DNA from: Mactromeris polynyma
Taxonomy: Eukaryota; Mollusca; Bivalvia; Venerida; Mactridae
Length of the DNA: 64,000 nt
Assembly (NCBI GenBank): GCA_032209605.1
Contig: JASFXZ010000012.1
Span: forward strand, 2,418,001-2,482,000
Reading direction: 5' to 3'
The position numbers and the translations under genes are program-made. This document shows, in pieces, positions 55,130-64,000 of this stretch (position 1 is its first letter; each line of letters begins with the position of its first letter). The notes beneath the pieces were generated by a model, which did not search any database, had not been told where the DNA came from, and saw only the letters and a list, made by a program, of their open reading frames with translations.

Positions 55130-55640
55130 AACTACATGGTCTGTCAATCATGGCTGAAAATTAAGAACATTGAAGCTATGTATAAGACAATAACTAATAA
55201 GAACTATCATCACCAGTCAACAATTTGTAAAAATAGCCATCTTCTGGTACTGGCAACTTCTTAAACATATTTTTCAACAAAATTTTATTATCCAGTGCCT
55301 CGTTTCTCAGTACACTTACAATAGTTATGTTAACTACAAATAAATACGCCTAAATGTGTTTGAACAAAATCACTCATGAGGTAGTATCTGGTAAGAGTGC
55401 TGGTTGGTTTAATCCCGGCCATGTCATGCCCAAGATGTACAAATGGTATTTACAACTCTCTTACTTGGCAATCAGCATATACATGTAAATGATAGAACAG
55501 GAGATAAATAAGCCCTGTTTAGTATCTGTCGGATAGTCTAATGATTGTACAAGAGCTTTGTATGGTATCAATATATACATGTATCACAAAATTGGTTGAC
55601 CATATAATATGTAGTAGCTGAAGTAAATCAAGAGGAAAAT

Positions 55641-56075
55641 TGCGCCCCATGTGGGGCTAGAACCCACAACCCCCTGAACACTAGTATGGCGGTCTACCGA
55701 CTGGGCTAAACAAGCAGCTGTCTAACCTAACAACTGGACACTTCTCACCCTTCAGGCATTTGAGACTCCTCCGCCATTGGGCGTCGAACACTTTTGCCAT
55801 TATTGAAGTAAATCAAGGGGAAAAGTGTGCCCCCCTAAAGTAAACACTAGAGTATACAGCACTCTTCCGACTCCTGTCTAACCCAACAACATTACACGCC
55901 TCCCCCTTCTAGCATTTGAGACTCATCCACCATGGGCCGTCGAACACCCCTGCCACTATTGTAGTAAACCAAGGGATAAGGTGTGCCCAATGTGGGGCTC
56001 GAACAGTCAACCCCAAATTTAATACTAGAGTATACAGCGCTATACCAACTGCGCTAACCATGCGGCAGTCTAACT
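55641..56075 (-). repeat. Tandem tRNA-SINE heads, second locus
   Basis: On the minus strand the best unit (about 56070-55983) reads 'tggttagcgcagttggta' (A box) and 'gactgttcgagcccca' (B box); another spans about 55725-55641, and a broken one lies near 55820-55875. The spacer 'gcatttgagactcatccacc' matches the 29-kb locus. Confidence 0.7.
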
Positions 56076-56254
56076 CCACCCCAGTAAATGAGTAATTAAA
56101 CCTGTTGCAGGTACATGTCCTTTGCCTGCAGTCAGATATCCAAGATGATAGATTAGAGTCTACCAAACTGAAATTGTTACTTAGAATAATATAGTTTGAT
56201 CCTACCTCGGATGAGTTATAAGAATCATAATCTTACATACAATTTACCTGTATA

Positions 56255-56400
56255 GTGGAGTGTAACAAATATGTTGTTTTGGCATCATCATCATGTCTAA
56301 CTCGACAATCTGTCCCATGATTACGCGGTTGACAACTGTCACCTAGTTGAACTTTCTGTACAAGTTACACGAATCATTGATGGCATGATGAATTGTTAAT
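56255..56400 (+). repeat. 150-bp repeat, copy 2 of 2
   Basis: Matches 36590-36740 ('ggcatcatcatcatgtc', 'aactcgacaatctgtcc', 'gcggttgacaactgtcac'). It lies 1.2 kb beyond the PAAT stop codon. Confidence 0.65.
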
Positions 56401-56762
56401 TCAGATTCACAAATTTCCCTCAACACGAAACGCTATACGTACATTGTGTACACATTTGATTGATTATAACACTGGAAAACACCCATCTATTATAACTCAG
56501 TTGTCACGTGATTGTGCCGGTTACTGGTATGTTCGGTAAATAGCAAGTTTGGTAAATTGATATTAACGTTCGTGTCTTTCAGAGGTTTCGGTAAACATAT
56601 TTTTTGTTTACATTGAACAATGGCTTAATAATAGGATAGTATGTTAAATTGTGACCAAACAAGGTAATTAAGTCGATTACCATGTGAAACATCTGAATAT
56701 TTGCTCATTGACATGTTAATTGGCACTTCGTACTCATTGAATACCACAACATTCGGTAACTG

Positions 56763-56919
56763 GTCAACTCGTACCGAATTTGGTCAACTCGTACCCTTTC
56801 TTTAGTCAACTTGTACCTACCCAAGTCAACTCGTACCGAATTTGGTCAACTCGTACCTACCCAAGTCAACTCGTACCCTTTCTTTGGTCAACTCGTATGT
56901 GTTTTGGTCAACTCGTACC
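56763..56919. repeat. Eight-copy minisatellite 'gtcaactcgtacc'
   Basis: GTCAACTCGTACC starts at 56763, 56783, 56805, 56825, 56845, 56865, 56887 and 56907 with 7-9 bp spacers of three types ('gaatttg', 'ctttctttg', 'tacccaa'). Steps are 20 or 22 bp. Confidence 0.9.
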
Positions 56920-57614
56920 TCTCATTTTTTATTACTTTAAGCTGTATACTAATGCATATGTCATAGTTTTTTCAGATATCGGTTAAGATTGACATCTGTT
57001 ATTCAGCTTTAATCATACAAATACAAGTTTGTTTTGTTTTATTTCTAGCATTAACTACATTAATTGCTAATGTGTTAATAACACTATTGTATTATTTTAC
57101 CGAAACATCCGCACCAATCATACTACAAAATTGATTTACCAAACTAGCCATTTACCGAAACCTCCGTAAATCATTGTGGCTACCAATAAAATTTAGTATC
57201 ATGAACGAACTGTGATTTCGTTTACAGCGACTAAATCATTGGTTATATCAGAATGGTTAAGAAGGTCAAATATCACAATATACTTGGTAATACAGCAGCG
57301 TGTGAATGTAACGGTAGTGGAATCAAAGTGCTGTGTGGGAGCATAGGTAATTGCTTGCCAACCCTGCCCAAAATGCCTTGATATTAAAATGTATTGAAGT
57401 GATGGTATAAATACAATAAGGACTTTTTCCGAACTGAGCATTTACTGTTTCCAAATACATATTACTATCAAAGACTGTGTGTTGAAATATTTGGTCAATT
57501 AATTATATCCTTACTTCAAGTGTCTAAGGACATGAATGACAGCATTTCAACACAAGCTCAATCCAGGGTTATTGAAAGACTTAAACATAAAAATTGGATA
57601 AATATGGATGTCTG

Positions 57615-57879
57615 TCAACGTGGTTCATCACTATTTGTACTAGGCTGTTTGTTTCCATTTTGTAACAATTCCATTAAATAGTCTAACTTGTGACTGAGTC
57701 TAGATTCCATCGCATTTAGACTGGTATCAAAGTATTCCTTCAGTTTTTGTTCACTTGTTTCAAACATTTGAGACACAGTCTGTTCTATCATTGCCTGCAT
57801 CAGTTTAATGTCAATACCAGTCTGCTTTGAAGAATGAATCTCTTCATTGTCACCATGTTTTCCTTCAGAAATTTCCGGT
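57615..57879 (-). CDS. PAAT: PAAT-like terminal exon with stop
   Basis: The acceptor is GTTTTCAG at 57887-57880 on the minus strand. The first base completes an arginine codon with the previous exon. It gives 88 residues and a TGA at 57617-57615: an acidic linker (GDNEEIHSSKQ) followed by a predicted coiled coil of about 50 residues and the polar tail NGNKQPSTNSDEPR. I saw no convincing nearby polyadenylation signal; an AATAAA-type hexamer appears on the minus strand only near 57,040. Confidence 0.75.
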
Positions 57880-60800
57880 CTGAAAACAAACAACATAACA
57901 AATCGAACTATAATTTTTACAAATAAGATCTAGAATTCAGAAAAGAACTAACTTTGAGTAATTTTCATCACCCTCAAATCAGTCAAGTATCACTCGATTG
58001 TGTTTCCACTTAAAATATATTCATGAAGCATTCTAAAACTCTATACATGTATTTAGCAAGGGCTGGAGAGTTTTTGGGAATATCTTTTTGGGAAAATTTA
58101 CCTATATACATATACAGTAGAATCCCGTTGGCTGGAACTGGGTTGCATCGAACACCCTTGCTGACTCGAACTGATTATGCAGTCCCAATTGAATTTCCTA
58201 TATAATCTATATTGTTCGACTACGTTTGGTTCGAACTGCCTAGCCTCGAACTCTCAAACTAATTATTTTATTCGGTCCCTTGATCATAAAATGCACTATT
58301 ATTCGCACTTTTCGGTCGAACAATACATTTTCTCACCTCATAATCGGATATGCTGGCGAATGAGCTCAATTGTGACACGGCGCGTATTTTTCACACGTTT
58401 GTGAAAATTGCGCGCAACAACAAATTGCATTGATAAATTTGTTTGCATCTGTTTGAAGATTGATTAATGCAATAATTGAAAATTAATTAAAGTGTCATAT
58501 TAATGTATAATTCAATTTTCTATGCCTTGTAGCTTGATACTACAGGACCCATAGACCGTATAGCTGCTATTGATTCTGTATTGTTATACGTGTATATTTA
58601 TTCGTGTGTTTTCGGTTTATGCTTTATTCTCGTTCATTATGATTATTCATACGAGAGGTATCAATTCAGCATACTCTTAGAAACATTCTAACTAATGGAG
58701 ATAACAGTGTAGCAATGAATGTAAATCTTTATCTATTATAATTTAAATAATAATGAATAACAGTGGTCACGGACCTATATACCATAGGTCCGTGCAGTGG
58801 TGGATCATCGGACACTTACAAAATATGGAAACATTCAATTTAAGTCACCTGAGAATGATTACATTTCAAACACGAAGCTTGTTGATAATTATTGAGACTA
58901 CATAAATTATAAGGACAATTAAAGAGATGGTAAGGTCATATTACAGCATGGAATATTTAAACTTGATTACTCCCTGAATACAATCCGTGACTAGATTGCT
59001 GTCAGGGTGTGTCAGAAGTGGATCAGTCTGTTAGACCTGGAGTACATCAATGTCATGTGCTTGTCAGTGAACATTCACTGCATTCACTTAAAGAAAATAT
59101 AACCAAGCCGAATGATTTTCATATGACACTTTACTGACTTACTACATATGTTTTCAGTCAAGAATTTATGTTCTAGTATGACTAACGATGCTGTTTTTGT
59201 AGGGCAATGTCTCGAACAGTCTGAAGCGCATCATATGTGATTGAATTAACCGCTTACAACATCAAACATTCAGTGACAAATTGTCGACTTCCCAACTTAC
59301 AGTTGTCCGGATTTTCAGAAACCGTATGTGCCAGCCATATACCAGGGCCCGAGACATGCCATTAACACCCAATGTCTTTTTAAACATTTTCTTAATTTAC
59401 GTTGTCGTCTATCGCAAGTCGACAGAAAATTTAATGAATGTTCACTGCTCCGCCTTAATCTATAAACTCATGACACAACAATTTTTTTTCACCGGGTTCC
59501 ATTAAACACAATGTACTTGTGTGTTTGTATATGGAACTACACAATCACGCCTTTCAAACACGCGCTTTTCCTCCAGATAGAGAAAAGTGTAAGCAAAGCA
59601 ATCAAGTTTTCCGATTTGCAGCGCGAGAGAAGCTTTGGTTAGTAAAAGGTGAGTGATGTCGTATATTTTTTCTTTGTACTAAAAGCAGTAATAGTTTTTC
59701 AACAATCGGGCAATGAAGTACCATTTACATGCTTGTCCTTGTTGCAAAACCCAGTCTCAGTTTGTATTCAATTGATTCTTGGATGGTGCTAGAAATTTTG
59801 CAACTTTCGCAGGACAGTGCCAGAAATTTAGAAAATGTCATATTTGGTAAATAATTTATAAAATTCCACCAAAATAGCCATAGATACAGTGCCTCAACCC
59901 ATGTCTGTTTGGTCCTCTTTCACTCAATTTGTTGGATACCTGTGTAACTGTGTAATTTTGTAATGTGAAAAAGCTCAAGGGAAGGAGAACAAACGAATGA
60001 AACGAGGTGAAGCGCTAGCATTAGAGAAAGGATCGCTGTTATTCAAATTCTAATAAGCATACTTTTGTAGATTTCATACGAGTAGTAGAAACAGACGGAA
60101 TGACTGATGCAGGATAACCCAAAAGTCCCCTTTGGTCCGGGCTGTAGGGGCTAATAATTCAGTAACTCTAGAACCGTCATCATTAAATCGTTTAATTTAT
60201 TTAGGAATGTAAAAAGTAATGGTTAGACTGTAAATTAAAACTAGTCAAAATGAAATTACTAATATTAAAATTGTTGATCATTAAATTGAAGAATAAGTCG
60301 GTGGAAGAGCTACTACGCAAGTATTATAAAACGTTACATATGCAGATAAAAAGTCATATCTAATGCAATAAACATTTATAATGTTTTGTCATATCTGAAT
60401 TGAAAAAAATAATATTTGAATCATGATTTATCTAAGAATAATTGGTGATGCGGAGATATCCGATATTTCATATGAGACTGAGCCGATTCCGTACACCTCT
60501 GAAATCGATCCTGTCCTAATCAGGTCAAATACATGTTTTGATTATATCTTAATAACCATCCCTTTCAAATGCCATTGTCAAATTCTGCTTGCATTACATA
60601 AATGACCAATATCTTACTATTTTATGAAATGTGTATGTTGCCACATTGAACCATCACAGTAACGTAAACTATGCACCACTGAGCCAAACCGGCACAGATC
60701 GAGGTTTCCTCAGTAATGGTTGTAATCTGATTATATAGTTTGCTGCATTGGGGTCTGATAAAAACTGCCTCTCATTGGCAGAAATATAACCAAACATACT

Positions 60801-63800
60801 AACTTTAACACCAAGATACTAACAAATTACGGGTTTATAGCATCTACAACAATAATGGTACATAGTTGGGTGAAATAAAAAGGTTATGATGTATCAAGGA
60901 TTTAATGCAAGTGCTTCACCTCTGTCTGCTCACTTTTTCTCCTACCCTCGAACTTTTATCACATAACAAAATTTGATCAAACTCATTTCTCTTACTGAAG
61001 TATCCAACAATTGGTGTGAAAGAGGACTGAACGGTATTATGGGCTATTTTGGTGGAATTTTATAAAATATTCACTGATAATGACATTTTTTTATAAATTT
61101 CTGGCACTGACCTGCGAAAGTTGTAAAAGTTCTAGCACCATCCAAGAATCAATTTACAAACTCAAACTCAGTTCTGCATCAAGAACAAACATTTAAAAAT
61201 GGTACTTCATTGTCTGATTTTTTAAAAACAATTACATTATTCATAATAAAGCTTAGATTAGCTTTATTATTTAGTTTGCATTGGGAAATGTTTTAGAGGT
61301 ATTTTGGGAAATATATGGCCGAGATAAAAAATAAAACAAAACTTTTATTTTCCGATTGTTGTATACTTCAACTGCGAATGATTTAAATAATTATATGGAA
61401 AGTAGATCTACACCATCGAAGATAGTTACACCAAATTGAAATGTCCGGCAGTCAAATTGTCACTTATTTAAGGACTCTTCTAAGATATTAATTTTTGAGT
61501 CTCATTAAACAATTGAATTCTGGAGTTTTAAACGAAGGTGGTCTAAGAGCCTTTTTTTCAATACAAATTGCTTGCACACCATTGAAGTCAGTTGGCAAAT
61601 CAAGCATCATAGTCAATCTTAGGACCATACTTGCCTGTACACCATACAAGTCACATGCTTGAACTGTAATTCCAGACACTTATACGACAATACGGACCTG
61701 CACACCATACAAGTCAGGCGACTTAAGGGTCATTTCATTCACTCTTATAACCAAACACACATACACACCATACAAGTCAGGTGGCTAAACGGTCATTCTA
61801 GTCACTCTTAATACCATACAGACCTGCACACCATACAAGTCAAGTGGCTTAACGGTCATTCTAGTCTCTCTTAATACCATACGGACCTGCACACCATACC
61901 AGTCAGGTGGCTAAACGGTCTTTCTAGTCATTCTTAATACCATACGGACCTGCACACCATACAAGTCAGGTGGCTAAACGGTCATTCTAGTCACTCTTAA
62001 TACCATACAGACCTGCACACCATACAAGTCAAGTGGCTAAACGGTCATTCTAGTCACTCTTAATACCATAACATCAAAATGGACCGACATTCAACCAAAG
62101 ATGGATGCAATAAAGACCTGACTTATGTGGTGTGCGTCATTTTATACAGTTGCTAGCAAATAGTTGACTCTACATTGCACCCGACTTCAATGGTGTGCAT
62201 CAATATGGACCGAAATTCAACCAAACATGCATGCAATAAATACCTGACTTGTACATGGTGTGCGTCATTTTATCAATTTACTAGCATATATTTGACCATA
62301 CATAAGACTGCGTACAGATGAACGGACGATCAAATACTAGTAAATATATCTTTGGTATGGTTAACTGCGGCATACATTTGTCTATAATACCACCAAATTC
62401 CTATACATCTACCTGTTCGAGGCATCTACCGTATACGCGTATATGTACGAACTGACTGTCGCCGGTGCAAGTGCACTAATCATGTTGAACGCATGGCATA
62501 GTGTTGCATACGGAATGCACGTCGATCAACAGTCGCAGCATTATTCATAATAATAATAATTAAAAAAGAAGTAATGATTCGTTTATTCTTACACACATGA
62601 ATAATATACAGACACGATAGTAAACAATTACGATGTTCTATTTTAAGACAAACAGTACTAACACAGTTGTCGTTCGTGACATACAAACTCACTTTCGAAA
62701 GTTTAATGTTTCGTAAGGAGCACATTATTTAAGCATACTTGAATTAAGCACTATGAAACATATATATTCGGTCAGATGCACCGACAAACTGATACATTTC
62801 AATTTACTTGGTAAAAAAACGAAAAAGTGTTGTTTCTTAATTTTATTCATTCAGCAATCCAGACAATTAACAATTAAAAGTTCCCGTTTGGACTCCATTT
62901 AACATTTAATAGATACATTAAGTGATTTGTTTGTCACATAAGTACATGTACACTGTATGGTATATATAGTACAACCATTTAATTAACACTACGTGCGAAT
63001 AACACGTGTCACCAATCTTACCTGTCAACACAATAGAATATCGCTCTGTCCATTCAAGGTATGAATTATTGTATTGTTCGACCTATCTACGGTGAACAAT
63101 GACTGAAATGGTATCAAGAGACCGCAAACCCTGTTCGAGTGTTCGACCTATCTCCGTTCGAGTGATCTACTGTTCGATAACATGAAATAAGTAACCTAGT
63201 AACCTTTCACTTAAATTTTGTGAAATTTCACAAAGGGGTTTCAGAGAGATGTTTATAGAAGCAAAACAGGAAGTTGGCCATGCTGTTGTTGTTAATGTTG
63301 ATTATTGGGATGCCTTGTTGTATTTTTGTAGAGTGTCACCACATGAGGCTCCCAAACAACGTTTCATGAAATTCTACCTAGTGGTTTCAGAGGAGATATT
63401 TTTAAACCATTGTTGATGGACATTCATACAGACGGACAGACAATGGACGAAGACCTATCAATAAAGCTCACCATGAGCACTCCTCAGGTGAGTTTAAAAG
63501 TGACAGTGTCTCAATAATTTCCGAACAAGCCTTGTATACATGTATTGATCAAAATTCAGAATTCAACTGAAATATTGACAGAATTGAATTGAAATATTGA
63601 CACAATTTAAGTGAAATAAGCAGATGTTAAAATGTCCACATTATACAGTAAGCATCAAACATACCTTTCTGTATCTACATAATCCTGTTGCTCCTCTCTC
63701 ATATCTTCTGGTGGGATATGTTCATCGACTCGCATTTTACCAACTTTTCCACATATATTCTGCAGCATTGCAAACATCTGACCTTGACCTGAAGAGTCAC

Positions 63801-64000
63801 CTTGACAACCATTCTGAGACTCTGACATTGACTTCAACACAGCAGATAATTTCCCACCACCCTGAGATGATGACACTTCCAAAGCAGCACTGTTCCCTGT
63901 AGAATTGTCAGTATGATTATTTTTTGTGTCCATGTCATTTAATGGTCTGTTTGCTACTGACAGCAAACTTGCGAGGAGACCAAAGCTGTTCCCATTGCCA
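57615..64000 (-). CDS. PAAT: Probable PAAT (C10orf88-like), 3' part, two exons
   Basis: Human PAAT (protein associated with ABC transporters) is reported to act with mitochondrial ABC transporters in iron and heme homeostasis. Two exons (63665 to the window edge, and 57615-57879) join in phase across a 5785-bp intron with CAGAAAG|GTATGT and TTTTCAG| borders. The first has a polar Ser/Gly-rich stretch and then MLQNICGKVGKMRVDE, resembling a block in vertebrate PAAT. The second ends in a 60-residue amphipathic helix (MIEQTVSQMFETSEQKLKEY, later LMELLQN) laid out like the C-terminal helix of human C10orf88, then a polar tail and TGA. The N-terminal part is off the right edge. The match rests on memory of the family and is less certain than FANCI; a coiled-coil-tailed unrelated protein is the alternative. 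Confidence 0.65.
58112..58350. mobile_element. Pogo/Tigger-like MITE end
   Basis: 'acagtagaatcccgttgg' followed by repeated 'tcgaact' phrases, a style common to invertebrate pogo-type MITEs. The opposite terminus was not found. Lies in the PAAT-like intron. Confidence 0.4.
58768..58794. repeat. 27-bp palindrome flanked by CAGTGGT
   Basis: CACGGACCTATA ... ATAGGTCCGTG with CAGTGGT immediately before (58761-58767) and after (58795-58801). The half-sequence matches the palindrome at 22935. It lies in the PAAT-like intron. Confidence 0.8.
59685..61235. repeat. 1.55-kb fold-back with 345-bp arms
   Basis: Arms at about 59685-60034 and 60886-61235 are reverse complements along their length: 'atgaagtaccattta'/'aaatggtacttcat', 'cttggatggtgctagaa'/'ttctagcaccatccaag', 'aaaattccaccaaaatagcc'/'ggctattttggtggaatttt', 'cgaggtgaagc'/'gcttcacctc'. 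The 850-bp centre is AT-rich with no gene seen. It lies in the PAAT-like intron, so the transcript could form a long hairpin. Confidence 0.85.
61557..62069. repeat. 63-bp minisatellite, eight units
   Basis: CACACCATACAAGTCAGGTG starts at 61575, 61638, 61701, 61764, 61827, 61890, 61953 and 62016, always 63 bp apart. Remaining unit sequence: 'gctaaacggtcattctag', 'tcactcttaataccatacgg', 'acctg'. The first three units are the most diverged. Although 63 is divisible by three, stops break every frame. Confidence 0.92.
62070..62290. repeat. 'gacttgtatggtgtgcgtca' repeat at the minisatellite edge
   Basis: Two units with 'accgacattcaaccaaagat', 'gcaataaatacctgactt', 'ggtgtgcgtcattttat' and 'cccgacttcaatggtgtgca', matching 39080-39360. 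The 63-bp unit contains 'caccatacaagtcaggtg', the reverse of this repeat's 'acttgtatggtg', so the array may have grown from it. Confidence 0.6.
63250..63490 (+). repeat. Second copy of the 'atgagcac..caggtgag' repeat
   Basis: Matches 15987-16255: 'ttgtatttttgtagagtg', 'ctagtggtttcagaggaga', 'gacggacagacaatgg' and 'gctcaccatgagcactc'. It lies about 175 bp downstream, in the sense of transcription, of the penultimate PAAT exon. Confidence 0.65.
63665..64000 (-). CDS. PAAT: PAAT-like penultimate exon (continues off the right edge)
   Basis: The frame is open from 64000 down to the donor CAGAAAG|GTATGT at 63664-63659, 336 nt in the window. It is rich in Gly, Ser, Asn and Gln, with repeated MSESQNG/GQGQ runs, then MLQNICGKVGKMRVDE and an acidic end (EDMREEQQDYVDTE). 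It ends in phase 2, matching the start of the downstream exon. Confidence 0.75.

Overview
This is animal (metazoan) nuclear DNA, almost certainly from a bivalve mollusc. It is AT-rich, has no bacterial-style gene packing, and carries spliced genes with GT-AG introns. It is full of repeat types familiar from bivalve genomes: degenerate arrays built on phrases such as 'gggccataactc' and 'gacctttgacc', tails reading 'agctcaccatgagcac', tRNA-derived SINE heads, and many short inverted-repeat DNA transposons. The species cannot be named from the sequence.

Two host genes are recognisable, both on the minus strand. The left 36 kb holds the 5' part of FANCI (Fanconi anaemia group I protein, partner of FANCD2). 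Seven coding exons run from the ATG at 35,967 down to 5,897. They join in phase to give about 252 codons, and the rest of the gene lies beyond the left edge. The right end holds the last two coding exons of a probable PAAT (C10orf88-like) gene: 63,665 to the window edge, and 57,615-57,879 with the stop codon. The 21 kb between them contains no intact gene, only one broken SGNH-esterase/coiled-coil reading frame (42,268-43,840) that resembles the ORF1 of CR1/L2-type LINEs.

Everything else is repeat. FANCI intron 3 holds a 43-copy minisatellite in which every unit is exactly 68 bp; its variation looks like CpG decay, and a 10-unit block has been duplicated inside it. FANCI intron 2 (16 kb) holds a nested pair of CAGGG-ended transposons, a hAT transposase relic and an internally deleted Tc1 element. 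Several elements share CAGGG termini, 5-bp target duplications and a common internal module, although their terminal repeats differ. Between the genes and in the PAAT intron are a mariner relic, a TTAA-flanked element, tRNA-SINE arrays, 63-bp and about 21-bp minisatellites, a 1.5-kb fold-back, and 27-37 bp palindromes flanked by direct repeats.

The two genes are not an operon; they are simply neighbours. FANCI acts in interstrand-crosslink repair; human PAAT is reported to associate with mitochondrial ABC transporters. The most unusual content is the repeat architecture. All identifications come from reading the sequence and recalling families; no database search was run.
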